A stretch of 64,000 nt of DNA from the NCBI GenBank assembly GCA_948470475.1, contig OX419346.1, positions 4,914,495 to 4,978,494 on the forward strand, in the 5' to 3' direction. The stretch's first letter is position 1, and each line of letters opens with the position of its first letter. The notes under the pieces are model-generated. The model ran no database searches. It was not told the DNA's origin and saw nothing but the letters and a program-made list of their open reading frames with translations. The stretch comes from Galaxea fascicularis (Eukaryota; Cnidaria; Anthozoa; Scleractinia; Euphylliidae). Positions 1-13,300 of this stretch are shown in pieces. The position numbers and the translations under genes are program-made.

Positions 1-756
1 ATAAGGAGGTGCGCATCCGAAGGCTGTATTTGGTTCACATCATTGCAATAAAAATTTACTTAGTGACAGCAGTGAACTGATTACCTCATCGAAATAGTGG
101 TTCTTTGTTTGGTAATAGATTAGCTTTCACACAATTCAGGCCTCAGGCAGAAATCCCTGTAAGCTGCAGATTAACATTCTCGAGTTCCCCAGCAAAACGG
201 TGCACAAACAATGAAATAAAGGGCGTAATCGTAAACTGCCACATACATTTTACTTCATAGCTTTATTACTGTGTATTTAATCGATTATAATTTTCACCCC
301 CTTGCCTGACATTAAGAAGTCTTGTAATCTTCGTCAGCAGGAGATGGACTCCTGTCGTCAGCAAGTATAGCATTCCAAGATTTCAAAACTAAGCTGCACT
401 GTTATGTGGTCGTTAGGTTGTCAGCGTTAATGCCTTTGATTGCATGTTTGGGAAGCTACGTTCACACCAGTCTCAAACATAGGACTACTTCTTTCTCCGG
501 GAAAGCGCCGGTTTTACTTCATTTTACTTTTATTTTACATTTTGCTCTCACGTTCACTTATTATCTCCATAATTAAATTGAGGTCAATACAAATCAAAAG
601 GGTTTTGACTGACACGATGTTTTTTTTTTCTTTATTAGTTAACTGACAGAATTTTTCCTCGAGGTCGAGGTGATAAATGTCAAGGAAAAATTTAATTCCC
701 TTGCGTGGAAAAAAATCTGAATCTGGTTTTGTTATTACAAATGTCCGCATATGTTT
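1..756. other. gene-free left edge
   Basis: No exon, RNA gene or clear repeat was recognised here. Short open frames on both strands have no family-like motif or convincing splice sites and are treated as chance frames. Confidence 0.5.
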
Positions 757-1297
757 TACCGTATTTTCTCAATTTAACGCCCCCGGCGTTTATTTCAAAC
801 TTGGCTTGATGGACCCGGCGTTTGTTTGAAGCCAGCGTTTAATCGGGGTCCGGCATTTATTAACAAGGTGCAATTTTCTTTACTTACTGTCTGTTCTTTG
901 AGACCAAGAGAAGGTTTCTTAGGGAAGAACGATTATTCTCTTTTTTTCGACCCTACAAACTGCAGTCCCCAAGTCACCGAAAATGATTATTACCAAGGCA
1001 AACAGAACGTATTAAGTAATGCGTGAACAAGCACGTACATAGCGGGTACATAGCAAGCAGATGGCCATGCGTTCAACTAAAACTTGTTTTGAGTTCACGA
1101 ATAGGCAACTTCGGCAACGTCCTTCTTCGACTGCAAGTACAGCGCCTTTACTGTATCAAACGCCGGGGTCTCGAACAAACGCTGGGGCTTCGATCAAACG
1201 CCCCAGGCGTTTATTTCAAAACTACTAGTTTTCATCCGGCGTTTATACAAGGCCGGCGTTTAATTGGGGTCCGGCGTTAAATCGAGAAAATACGGTA
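757..1297. mobile_element. MITE-like element with TACCGTATTTTCTC termini
   Basis: The left end (TACCGTATTTTCTCAATTTA) and the right end (TAAATCGAGAAAATACGGTA) are near-perfect inverted copies that begin and end in TA, as expected for TA-target (Tc1/mariner-like) elements. Both subterminal regions repeat the motif GGCGTTTA several times in both orientations. No transposase frame is present, so it is non-autonomous. Family name unknown. Confidence 0.7.
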
Positions 1298-4200
1298 CAT
1301 GCAAAAAAGATCTCCAATGAGCAGGACACAATGAAACACGTCACAGAGACAAAACAACAGAAAGGAGATATATGTAAACACATATTCTTACAATTGTCTT
1401 CCATTGATGGTTTTCATTCATTTGGTCGCTTGAGATATTCGCAGATTTTGCACAAAGGAAAAATAAATAAATAAAAAAAAGAAATAAAATAAAATAAAAT
1501 AAATAATAATAAGTTACTGAGGCGAAAGGCAATAGGACCGCCGATGACGAAGAAAAATAGAGTTTTAAAACAGGTTCTGTAGCTCAAAGAAATGGTTGCC
1601 TTAGCTATCACAGTTTGCCGGAAAACTCCTTACTCTTTCAAAAGTGTTTTCCGCCGTCAATTAGAAAATAAGTAATTTCCAAAAACGAACCTTGTTTACT
1701 TAAGGCGCACTAGTTACCGCTCACACCTTCGCAGCAGAACTTGCATACTAATCGGTTCTGCTTGCCTCATTAAAATCTAGCTTAGCCACGTATCCTAACA
1801 CCTTTTGAGTTCTTTGTTCTCAGCTGAACCATTTACAGCTAAATTTTACTTACCTTTTCAACGTTAAGCTGAAATCTGTTTCGACAGAATCCTAGTAAAA
1901 TTTGATTACTTTCAGACTAGCGATTTCAATTGTGGAATAAGAAATTCAGCCTTCAAGATATTTTAAGTTTTGCAAATTTTTGCACGGACTGTTAAACTCA
2001 GCTTAATTTCAATTCTTCTAATTTTCCAACTTTGATCACCTGGAAACACCTACTTTCTACATATGAATGCTATTTACCATTGTAAAAATCAATTAACTTA
2101 ATAGCTTAGCATAAATAGACCATGCTCTGTAAGCTTGAGTTAGTTGGTTTAGAAGTTGTGAAGAGTTGGTTTATCAGTTGTAAGGAGTTGAGTCAGTGGT
2201 GCTATCACTCTCGACAAAGCGAGTTGCTCCAGAATAAAGCCGTTAACTACCAAATCCTGCGGTGTGCCTGATAACTAAAATCTGTCCCGTAACATATATT
2301 CTCATTGTGACTTTTTAATCTCAACCAGCTATGCAAACAAAAATCATCTGAAGGAAAAGTTCTGTGAATCTGCACAATATATCTAATTTGCGATCTGCTA
2401 TGCTTCCGAGATGTTTTCTTTCTAGAATGTACTTATTAACAAGTGCCAGTCGTATGGAACATCGAGTAATCAAAAGCAACTTGACCCCCTCACTCGGTCA
2501 AGTGTACCCAGCTCGAAAACTTCAGTCTTAAATGCTGATGTTTTCTCACAAACTTGCTAAAATATAAAAACATATTGCTTAAGTCAAGTTTATAACGCCA
2601 GAGCCAAATTTAAAATCCTCTCGAACCGTTACAGAAGATCATTGAGGAATTAAATCAAATCCAATCTCCTTTATCATGGTACTTGCATCTTTTTCACTTG
2701 ACCAGAGATCAATAATTGATTATCACAGCCAATAATGACGCTTCATGGTTAGAGAACAGGACAGGTTTGAACTAAGCGCTCTCTTTTTTCCTGAGTGGAG
2801 AGATATATGAACAGAGACAATTTTACAGATGGTTGTATAGCAAAAAACGGCAGCTTCAACACCCGATCTCCATCCAATTACGTCTATAAAATTCTCACAA
2901 CTATATCTAACATTCTCAAAGCTATATCTTCACAATACTTAAACCAAAGCAGGCCTGGCCAGTTTAGAAATCTCAAAGTGATTTCTCTAGAGGTGACCTG
3001 GATTTTTGTTCAGTTATGTGGCCCATTCGTCATTTGACAATAAAAGGAAAGAGCTTACTTGATGTCAAGATCATTAGAAGAAAATAAATCCCCGTCACTG
3101 AAATATGAAATGCTTTGACGTTTGTCTACTAGAATACTAGAACTACTAGAACGAAGAACTAATAGAACGAAGAATGTATCGAAATAAAATAAAAATAAAA
3201 AATAAAAACATTGCGCGCACAAATGATAAGCCGCTAAGGTTGTTTGTTGCGCTTTTAAACCACAACGGCTTAAACCAACAGTTTGACGCTTACGTTTGAA
3301 CTTTTTGCAGCATGAGAATTTGCTCCAGCCCAACAAATAAACTGAGAGCTTACAACGTGATGTTGATTACTTGACGAGCTGCACGAAAACGTTAGTCGGT
3401 TAATATATTAGGCCTAAATTAAAAAAAAAAAAACCGCGTTTAACCTGATAACAGGCCAACAGTCAAATGTTTCAGTCTTTGCGTGCAAGCGTTGGATGGG
3501 GTTGTCTTTGTGTAAGCGGATAATGTTATTCATTAATTTTCTTAATCTTGTCAAGGACTACTAAAATATCTCTACAAATTATAATGAAACTCATAAATGA
3601 CAACATAGCCATTGATAGCATAGTTCTTACGTTTAATTTGTAACCAGCCACGGATCAAAAGAGACAAAAAAAAGTGATAGGAACTCTTTGTGGTCAAACT
3701 CGCTAGGAAATCACTTCCTTAGAGTTCGGACAGCTTGGAGGTTGAATTTTATACTATGTTTCGAATTGAATAAAGCCGGTCTGTTTGTAAGGTACTCCCA
3801 TGGAAAATGAATCCGTACAGTATTAGCCAGCAGATCGTCGAATCACGTTCAAAAGTTTCGTTCCCAAACAAAACAAAAAACACATTTTATATAAAAGAAA
3901 GTACCAGAGAAAATGCTTTCTGGGGTGGTTCATTCACATGAGAAATCCCGTTGAGATAAAAAGAAACCTCAAAACTAATATTGGGAAATCGTAATAAAGT
4001 GTAGGAGGTCCTAACGAGATCCCAAATTGATATTAGATGCGAGTGTTGTGTGTGCGACACATTAACGGAACCTTGGCCTATACGGGGGCCTCTCCCTCAT
4101 ATTGATTTCGTATATTGAATACAGGATTTAGAACGCATGGAAAGACGCAATCAGTTTTATTAATAGTAAAACAGGTGGACAACGATATAAGCGAAGATCA

Positions 4201-5974
4201 GTACAGTATCACCGTTGCTTGAGATTTTGTTAATCTTCTGAATCTTGTGCCTTATATATTTTATATACTTAAATACCTTATTTTTAGAGCAGCAATGGTC
4301 CTCTTGGCAACATCAAACCCAGCTATTTTTAACAGTATATATCGTGTTCCCAAAACCTCATTCCACTGGAATACGAGTCCAACCCGTTAGTTCAGAAGCC
4401 GTCCGCGCGCAGTGCATGCCTATATTTTAGTTGAATTTTAGTTAACATGCTTGTCAATGTCCAAAACCATGTTAACAGGTACATATGCGAGACTGTTTAG
4501 ACTTTTACAGCTAGGCTCTAACTTGTAATTCGTTTGAGAACCAAATTGGGTTATGTAAAAAAAAAAAAAGAAAAGAAAAAACTTCTTTGAGTCGTTTCTT
4601 TAAGACGATTGACCATCGATGGATCAGAGCGGTATTGCTCACTTTCCTTAACCTTCTTAAGGGCTAGAAGAAGTCTTAAGGGAGACTTTCACTTTGAGAG
4701 CTATTTGTATCAAATTGTCAGGGTGCCTCCTTGATAATAGGCGTGCCTCAGGGTTTGATATGGTATCGTCTGATGTTTACTGCATTAGAGAACTTTGCCC
4801 TGAGATGCTATTACGATATCCTATTAATAATAACTTCCTTGACGCTCGAAGTAATGGCTTAAAATAGAAGTTTACAAAAGCTCGCTTAACGTGAACTTTT
4901 TTATGTCTAAATCTTTCCTGTTCTGATGTAGACGCAAGTAAGGTTATTCCTTCGTGATAAATTGTTCGAGTTAAGTTGACTTTGCAAGATTTTCAATCAA
5001 TAATCCTTGTATGTTTATCCAAAACATGCAATCTTGACGACTGTCTACTAGTATCCCCCACCCCGAAGAAAAACCGTCGTAGTCTGGGAAGCCACACCAG
5101 CCCATATCCGAAAGGACCTTTGGCGACGATCTCTCCTTTCACTGGTGCGCATGGCATTTGAACGTCCTAGGAGGTCCTGGAAATTCGATAGATGCCCTCT
5201 TTTACAACTAAGATCCGAGTTTGCCGCATAACCGCAAACCACGCGCAAAATATCTTTGTGTGGGAAGGCACCGTCCTCAAGAGAGGTGAAATTGTTGTGG
5301 TTTAATTTTTTTCCTGGTTTAAATTCTTTTTGAATCAGCATTTTTATTTTGATTTGTTTCAAATAAAAGTAACGGCACTTGACACAAAGGAAGATCAAAA
5401 TTAAACTGGTTCAAAAACTATTAACCCCAAAACACATTTAAATCACAAAACAAAAAATTGTGTTATCGATCTACTCGGTAACGTTTGAAACTGCACAAAT
5501 TTTAATCAGTGCGAGGCGTGATGAACTGAACGAACTTCCGCAGTGATCACCCTTATACGTGATCCAGTAACTTATAAACCAGATCTAACTATAACGTACT
5601 TAAAGAGGATATACACGGCATTTTGAAAAGCAGAAATCCCAACATGAAGCTGTATGATACACTCATGCATTACATGGCCGCGATGTTTTATAGACAGACC
5701 CTAGGTAAGGATTTTATCTGGTAACCTAGCATTTGCGATATATTGCTTCTTCCGGGCAACATTGATATAAAAAGCATTTACAGAAGTCGAGTGTCTGCTT
5801 AAAGTTCCTTTTCCTGCACGTATTTCTCACTCAGACATGTAAACCGACAGTGCCGGTCTGTGTGCCCACTTGCCAGAAAAACAGCGAGTGTTGCCTGTTC
5901 GAAAGGACTAGATCGGCATACTTTGTTAAGCCACTTTCCTGTTTGGAACTAAGGGGTCAAATATTCTACAAGCT
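1298..5974. other. gene-free stretch
   Basis: No exon was recognised. The stretch holds A-rich runs near 1455-1510 and 4557-4580. The longest frame, 5048-5398 on the minus strand, has no recognisable domain. Confidence 0.4.
2100..2296 (+). repeat. possible 3' end of a solo LTR
   Basis: A TATA-like sequence (CATAAATAG, about 2110) is followed some 120 bp later by AATAAAG (about 2234) and then by a stretch ending CCCGTAACA at about 2296. This order of signals and the CA end resemble the R-U5 part of an LTR. No matching 5' TG end or target duplication was found, so this is a weak call. Confidence 0.25.
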
Positions 5975-6620
5975 AATAATAATAATCAATTAAAGATTTC
6001 TATAGCGCTCTTTCCAGATATGATCAAAAGCGCTTTACAAAAGTTTCGCATAAAATTTAATACAATATACAAATTAAAAATTAAATTTGAAATGATTCAT
6101 TAAAAAGAAAAGTCTTGATTGATTTCTTAAAACAATTTAAGGAAGCAGCATTTCTAATGTCAGCAGGTAGTTTGTTCTTAAGTGCAGGGGCAGCAGCAGC
6201 AAAGGAGCGAGCACCAAGCGTGGGCAGCATTTTCTGTGTAGGAGGTAGTAGCAGCGTACTGTTGTTTGAGCGGAGACCGTAGGTAGATTTAGGTTTGACA
6301 GTTATAAGTTCATTGATGTAGGGAGGAGAGAGTCCGTGAATAGCCTTGAAAGTGAGAAGCAGGATCTTGAATTGAATTTGCTTTATGACAGGCAGCCAGT
6401 GAAGTTGTCGCAGTGCAGGAGTTATATGGGAGAATTTACTAAGGTCAAGAGCAATGCGAGCAGCAGCGTTCTGTACTCTCTGTAATTTTGAAATTTGAGG
6501 AAGACAACGGAAAACGTGACAAATTCCTTTACAAAATTTAAGGCTTTGAAGAGAAGGCAAACACATCTCTTCTTTAGTCTTGAACGCTGTGAATGAGATG
6601 TCATCTACTGGGATGCTAAG
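5975..6620 (-). pseudogene. 5'-truncated CR1/L2-like LINE, C-terminal end of the reverse transcriptase ORF
   Basis: A 161-codon frame at 6081-6566 carries motifs typical of the region after the reverse-transcriptase domain in CR1/L2/Rex-type non-LTR retrotransposons: KLQRVQNAAARI, LRQLHWLPV, FKILLLTFKAIHG and ALKNKLPADIR. The frame ends at a stop at 6081 and is followed downstream on the minus strand by a short 3' UTR with AGCGCTTTT and a (TTA)n tail at about 5977-5990. Fingers, palm and endonuclease are missing, so the copy is a dead 5' truncation, the usual product of target-primed reverse transcription. Orientation is opposite to HBP1. A related 3' tail occurs at 32272-32370. Confidence 0.85.
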
Positions 6621-6720
6621 TAATTAGAAGATACACACTGAGGGGTTGAAAATTAGTCACAAAGTAGACGTGTTGATTCCTTGAATTCTCAAGATTAAAA
6701 GTCTCCAGTCCTTGGATATT

Positions 6721-7054
6721 AGGGACCTCAAGCAACGACGATGGCAACGAGAACGTCATTTCAAAACTCTTTCGCAATTATTCCAATTTGTTTAACGCGA
6801 AAAATGCTGGCGAGCTGTACAGGGTCTACGTTACTGTGAATAGTGTTAAAGCAAAGAAAACGAAAGAAAAACTTGCCGTCATGCGGTCACGTTCTCCAGA
6901 AAACCTAAAATTTGGTCATGTCACATTGTTGTTTTGCAGAAGACGGTAAAGAAATGTACCAAAATGAAAAACGCACGTGTAAAGTATTGTTTTGGCTCCT
7001 TAATCCTATTGTTTTGTGGCGTTCTCGTCGCCGTCGTCATTGCTTAAGCTCCCT
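6721..7054. mobile_element. MITE family A, copy 1
   Basis: Terminal inverted repeats of about 35 bp: AGGGACCTCAAGCAACGACG at the left and the complement of CGTCGTCATTGCTTAAGCTC at the right. The interior is closely similar to 13268-13631 (shared stretches such as AAATGCTGGCGA, GTCATGCGGTCACGTTC and AAAGAAATGTACCAAAATG). No coding capacity. Confidence 0.85.
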
Positions 7055-7078
7055 AATTGTTTAGTGACGGCCAATATC

Positions 7079-7304
7079 CCATTTTACAGTTGTGTGTTGA
7101 GTGACCAGGCCTTTTAGTTGAGGCGAGGCTGGAGGTGACCTTGTTTTGATACAGACCGCCCTGCTTTTCTCATGTAAATCATGTCTCTCTTATGCTAATT
7201 AGCGCACATCTACATGAGAAAGACAGAGGTTTGTATCAAAACAAGGCCACCTCCAGCCTCGCTTCTACTCAAAGGCCAGGTCACTGAACACAACTGTAAA
7301 ATGG
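7079..7304. mobile_element. MITE family B
   Basis: Inverted repeats span nearly the whole element: CCATTTTACAGTTGTGTG at the left and its complement at the right, continuing inward through GAGGCGAGGCTGGAGGTG and TTGTTTTGATACA. Unpaired centre near 7165-7215. It begins 25 bp after the end of MITE A. No coding capacity. Confidence 0.85.
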
Positions 7305-9565
7305 TGTATTGCTAGTCCACTGTACCTCTTTCTTTCATTCTTCATGTGTAAGAAAGCATGTACGCAAATGCAAACACAGTAACAACATATCATAACTGCG
7401 TTGGACTATTTACAGTGTAGAATGCCTTTAAATACGCGGTACAATATGTATTTGTTGACTGAGCGGGACGGTCGGATGGGAAAGTTTTTTGCTCGACGTA
7501 CGAAGTGCCGAAAATTTTGGACCTAAATAGGCCGCGATTACGTACATCAGACGGGCGCGCGCGAGTGAAGGCCGGAGGTTTTTTTTTTTCTTCCGGACCG
7601 GGTCATATCAACCCTCCGGCCTTACACGCGTCAGTTTTCATTACGGTTTTCTATTGGATTGCGTGAGCGGAGCCGTATAGGTCATATCTTTCTCTTCAAT
7701 GAAATAAAGTTAAGCAGGCAAAAATATCATCTGCAGTCGGGCGAGCGAGAAATAAAACCGACCCGAAACACCATCAAATTACAAAGGACCACCCGTTCAA
7801 TATTTAAGGAATGAGTGAATTTACTCATCTTGCTTACAGCTCATCATAACTTGGGATCAGAAGACGCAAAATTCAGAAATTTATGAAACACTAACCATTG
7901 CAAATTATAGTAAAATGAACATGATCAAAAAGCACTCGTCACGCGTCACGCGCGCGTCCTCGCACGGATTGGTCTGCCCGAACATAAGAGGGTAAATAGC
8001 AACAACAAACCTGTTAGCCGGACTCTAGATTCAACTTGAATTTACTCTTTAGAACGAAGGCCCTGTAGAAAGACGCTATACTAAAAAACCTGGAATATTG
8101 AGCAGTCACAGGAGACCTGGTAGTCATGTCTAGCTCAGAGAATTCTTTAGCATAATGAATAGCGCAGCTCAGTCAAGCATCCAATCGATAAATGACATAA
8201 TTAGACACATTTTGTTTTAAATATCCAATATAACCAGGGTCTATACATAACAGCTGTTAGTTGCTACCAACGCCAAATTGCATTAGCATTTAATAATAAA
8301 ATGTTGGCTGACCCTTGAGCCTGTACAAAAACACTTGAGGCAAGAAATAGAGCACATTCCACATTCAGAAAATTTGCGCTGGAGAAGGCTCTCTGAACTG
8401 TGCGCTGCGCTTATTAAAGTATGGCAATTTGAACTTTGAACAGATGCACGTAACAAAAATTACGTTTTCTTGCTTGGTCCACAGATCTATGGTCTGGGAA
8501 ATACAAGGTCTTTCCAGCCGAGTTTGAAGGGTGTTGTTTTCTAAAACTGAAGAAACAGCTGTCAGAGTTTCAAACAATGTCTTTAAAATCATTTGAATAT
8601 CTTTGTCGAACTGAATGACAACCAGCACACACAAAATTGGAGAGAATTGAACAAACAGACAGAACAAATAAAACGGAGACATTTGCTACTGACAAACTTG
8701 TGATCTAGATTGCGGGTTTAATGGGAATTTACTTAATGAGTAGCATGGAGACAATAGGATTAAAATGTGTGAGAATAAAACATGCAAACACTCTCTTAGT
8801 AGATCAGTTAAGTGTGTGGATTGGTTGAAGGAACCTCTTTCGAGCGAAGTACTAGTGATATATTTGAGGTTCATTTCGTCAAATAGAAAACAGTCACACA
8901 TACCTGCCAGTAAGACACGAAGAATTTAAAATCTTGTGATAACAATATAGAGGCAATCAAGGCACCTGCTTGGACTTGCAGAAGTCACATGTGTAAAGGA
9001 ATGTCGGCTCACTTAGCGAGGAAAAGAAAAATGTTATAAGTATCAAAAGGACAAAAACGAAAGTGTTCCCTCAGAATTTTGTGTAGAATTCAGGCCAACG
9101 TAATCAGATAGTTTCTACCCAAAAGAAACTTCTTTAAGTTCAAATTCCCTTTCAAAATTGCCACAATCGACCACAATGTGTTTGCTAATCACTGTAACGC
9201 GTTCAAAACTGTGGCGTTTGATTGTTTGTTTTTTAATACACAAGTCATATTTCTGATCATGAATATTATATGTACGAAAATAGGGTGAGATGATCATGCC
9301 GGCCGACACAGCAGTCGATGAAAGTTTTGACAGACATACAGTTGTATGTATCGTTTGAAAATAACGATTAGTCGTTCCTTCGGACGAACGACAACCAAAG
9401 GTGTTTCAGGAATATCGCTGTTACACTTTGGCAGGAAGTTTTACCATTTCTCGTGCTTAAGATTTAGATTTCTGGGGGCGTTTAACTGAATTGGAAAACT
9501 GCCACATCTTATTATTTGTTTTCCTTGCTGCAACATGTGAGACTCGCACGCGACTAAATCTACTC
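7305..9565. other. gene-free stretch with a CpG-rich patch
   Basis: No exon recognised. The patch at about 7485-7640 is clearly richer in G, C and CpG than its surroundings and contains a small inverted repeat (AGGCCGGAGG and CCCTCCGGCCT). A second CpG cluster lies near 7940-7975. Either could be a regulatory or repeat-derived island. Confidence 0.35.
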
Positions 9566-9830
9566 TTACAACACTTCCGCGCGACAATGTCGCGTGTGAC
9601 ACGCGACACTGTCAAGTTCTCTTATTGGCAAGTTGTCATTCTCAATGAGGGTGCCCCACCGTAAGTCCTTGTATGCCTGTACCGCCTCTGGCCTCCTTTG
9701 CTCCTCAGCTGCTTTTGTTCTTATCTGTTTCCTGATAGCAATATCTTTTCTACTTTTAATCTCGTAAATCAAACTGCGCTCAGTACTACCAGAAAGCGTA
9801 TGTAGGCAACTGCAGCTGCTCCAACTATTT

Positions 9831-10154
9831 CTATTCACGCACGAGTCCTGGGGTGCGCTTGAGCTGAACGTCGCGACTCAGACTTTGACTTCGACTGTAA
9901 CTTTGGCTTTGACTGTGACTTTGACTTCGACTGTGACTTCGACTGTGACTTTGACTTCGACTGTAACTTTGACTTCGACTGTACCTTTGACTTCGACAGT
10001 AACTTTGACTTCGACTTCGACTTTGCCTTTGAGTGCACTTATCTGCCCAGGAACGTGTGGGCCTGGTACTCATCAACAGCCACTGGTCATTGGTCACGTG
10101 CGCGGCAACATATCTTTCCAAATAATGATACGTTTTCTTCCACTTCAGTTTCAT
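9831..10154 (-). other. open frame with Arg/Ser/Gln repeat, coding status doubtful
   Basis: An ATG-started 107-codon frame reads through the minisatellite at 9875-10032 and gives a tract of RSQS, YSRSQ and HSRS units resembling SR-protein tails. It starts about 30 bp after the CENPK stop codon on the same strand, so it probably lies in CENPK 3' UTR or flank. No domain precedes the repeat. Because 6-bp repeat units keep any frame open, the frame is not evidence for a gene. Confidence 0.2.
9875..10032. repeat. hexamer-based minisatellite (GACTTY)n
   Basis: About 26 tandem hexamers of the type GACTTT, GACTTC or GACTGT, organised in part as an 18-bp higher unit (TTTGACTTCGACTGTGAC). Confidence 0.9.
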
Positions 10155-10182
10155 TCAACCAATTAATTTAATTAATTATTCA

Positions 10183-10341
10183 TTATCTGTTAAAAGCCAC
10201 AAGCCTAATGAGATTGCAATCCTGGGGATGCCGTTGTGCTATGCCGCTTCTTAGCAACAGTTCAATGTAAGGTGGCCAGTGAGCATCCTCGATTCTGATA
10301 TATGGATCGTGTGGCCTGCTATACAGCATATTCATCAGGTC
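10183..10341 (-). CDS. CENPK: CENPK last coding exon, family signature
   Basis: Starts after TTCACAG and encodes 52 residues plus stop. PHDPYIRIEDAHWPPYIELL followed by LRSGIAQRHP is the most conserved part of the CENP-K family and identifies the gene. The upstream exon 11307-11242 (VDWDPNTRYIPLQQFIE) joins in phase 0. A weak ATTAAA polyadenylation hexamer (plus-strand 10168-10173) lies about 10 bp past the stop; no better signal is obvious. Confidence 0.93.
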   Translation of the reverse strand, partial: DLMNMLYSRPHDPYIRIEDAHWPPYIELLLRSGIAQRHPQDCNLIRLVAFNR

Positions 10342-13300
10342 CTGTGAAGATATTTATTAAACGAATCTCTTAACTCTGGGTAGCAGGCGAAATATGGTTG
10401 AACAGAATAGCTCCTGAGTTTCTTGCTTACGGTGCAATAACGCAGTCCGCGTTGGAGATAACCTTTTTGTGCATCGCCAAGTGAAGCGAAACTTAAAGCC
10501 TCGTTGCTATGGACAGTTTTCTCAGTCGCACCCCGTAGACTGTCACGTTTACGGCAAACGACAAACGTAAGCTTCATATATTACGCTTTCTCAAAAGCCG
10601 AAAACAGTAATTGAAGATCATGTAAAATAATTCTTGCGCTTGTGGACAAGGCCATGCAAGGATATGTAAGGACATGTAAGAGAATCTTGGCCACCTGGTT
10701 ATTTCAGCGCGTTTCTAATGATATTCTCTCTTTCTGGAGGCTACTGCTACTGCGACAGGGACGCAACAAACAATAAGTTTGACGAGCAAAAACCATCGCT
10801 CTGCCCGTGCGCTTTGAATTTAGGTACGTTTCTTCCCAGTCCTCTTTAAAACAAAAAAGTGAAAGGACCAAATTCAAAATGACGTCGAGAGCGTTAGCAC
10901 GAAAACTAAGGTAACTTTTTCTTTTTGTTTCAATAATTCAACGCCGTTCATAGTACTTTAATTTCTGGATACCTATCACGTATTTTAAAACCTGAAAATG
11001 TTGGAATAATAGCGAAAGAGTTCCAACAGAAATAAGTTGTATTTTGAAATGACGTTTTTGTTCCCGTTGCGGCTGCTTATATACATGGCCCCTAATCGAG
11101 AGCGTAAGCCATTCCGAATTTTTCGGGCGCTCGCTCGACTGTCCATAACATAATGCCAACAGTTTACACTTTCTCTGAAATTAGCCCGCTTAATATAGTG
11201 CTTGTAAAAAGTGTGTTTGGTTGTACAAGTGTAATCTCTACCTCTATGAACTGTTGAAGTGGAATATATCTGGTATTCGGATCCCAATCCACTCTTCTTC
11301 CTTTATTCTAAACAAAAAAAAACAAAACAAAAACAAAGAATAATATCAGAATAACACCATATGGAGTGAAAAGAGCTCGTTGGCGTCAGATTCAATTAAA
11401 AAGTCGCAGGATGTTTAAGGATAAACTCTTACACAACGTTTCGATAACGCGATGACATTTTCAAGTGATGAAATACAAGTGTAAGATGTCAAGGCGACAT
11501 CAAAACGCTCAGTGCAAGCCCTCTTTCGCCAATTTCTGTCCTTCGATGCTTATCTGAATTTGATCTAATTCGAATGCAACTAAATTAATCTGGTCATCTA
11601 ACGCTACTTTAGAAATTCTATAACAACGGATAATCACACATTTGTATCACAAATTTATGGTGCACCTAACCCCAAAATATTTTTTTCGCTTAAATAAATC
11701 TTTGCACCTGTACGAAACATGTTACGCCGTTCTGCACCTATTTCAACCAAATATTGACCTTTTGTAGGCTGTAAAAGTTACGAAATCTAGCCATCAGCTG
11801 TCCCACGATCGAGCTTGAAAAGGGCATGGGTCTATTCCTTACTTGACGTTACAAACTGATTTGCATTGCATTAAGACTTTGTAGACATGCATGCAAAGCA
11901 GTTTGTGACGTCATGTAAGGAATAGACCCCTACCGCTTACTAGCTCGGTCGTGGGACAGATGACTCGTAACTTTTATAGCCTATAAATGGTCAAGATTTG
12001 GTTTACAAGGCGCAAAAAGGCTCAATGTGTTTCGAACAGGTGCAAAGATATATTTAAGCAAAACAAATATTTTGGGGCTAGGTGTGCTTTAAGGGTTGGA
12101 GGAGGGAACGGTATATCTATTCTAGTTTAATTGCAGCCGGAATAGATACAGGTGTAAAGGCGGAAAACGGTGAAGCATCTTCTAGTCAAGGCTAATTTTT
12201 TTGTCATAAACGTTGGAAAATTGCGGTGGCCTCTTGGAGGAGACGTCCACTCTTGGCTACTACATACAAAAGAAGCTTCCTGATTTTTTTGTGTCTTTAC
12301 CTTGGTTCCTTTGAAGTCATCAGAAGATGGGAGAGGGAAGTTGGTAGACAGAAAAGAACCCTAGAAAAATGCAAAATAATGTAACGGTAAAGAAAATAAT
12401 AGATGAGCTTTTTGGTTTTTAATTTCCCTGACAAAAGCTCAAATGTTGCGTTGTGAATATCCTGATGAAAACCATGACAAAAACAGAGGCAAAATACATA
12501 GAAGAAACAATGTGGTCACTAATTCAATGAAGCACTCATTTCTTTTTCGCGAAACTGATTTCATGACTATAAAAGAGTCGCAATCCTCTTAGGTGTATAA
12601 ATAAAAATCAGTCCAGTTATTCAAATGAAAAAACTGGGAGATAATTATTTAGTTTATACTTGTTGGTTCTGAGTTTTGAGTTTGTGGACGAATTTCCTAC
12701 GAGTGAGCACTGTTTTTGGTTTATGCTTTTGAAATTTATTCCGATTATACTTTATGTTGCAAGTTGGGAAACGTTCATGAAGTAGCTAAATTGATTGTGG
12801 AAACCTTCTCCCCGTAAACGGACGACGGGTTGAGGAAGGAAAGCAAGAAAAAAGAAAAAAGAAATAAGAAACCGCAGGAGTATTGTAGCGGGAACTGAAT
12901 TTTTGAGTAACAACGAATATTGTTCGAGGATCAATTAAAGTCCGTGTTCTCTATAAACGCTTACTCCCTGATCCAACACACTGAGTTTTTGAGCAAGAAA
13001 ATTTGGGGAGACTCTCGTCTACTGAAATTTTAAAATTCTTCCTTGACCCCCGGATTCTGAATGTTATCTGGAACAAAGGTCAAATTACATACAAACTGAA
13101 ATACTTTACCAGTTTCTTCATGGTCTGACCAAGGTAAACTTCTGCAGCTTTCTTCTGCTTTTCAAGATCTTTTACCTGACTAGAAAGATTACAACCATAC
13201 GTGTACGTTCATTGGCCACCTGATACACAGCCTCCAGTGCAGGCGTATTTTAGCGAGTGCACATATTAGGGAGTTTACGCAACTACGACGACGACAACGA

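Noticed and set aside
9566..9838. 90-codon minus-strand frame with a charged helix-like part
   Set aside because: The segment KAAEEQRRPEAVQAYKDLRW looks protein-like, but no family, splice context or partner was found; it may be a transposon remnant.
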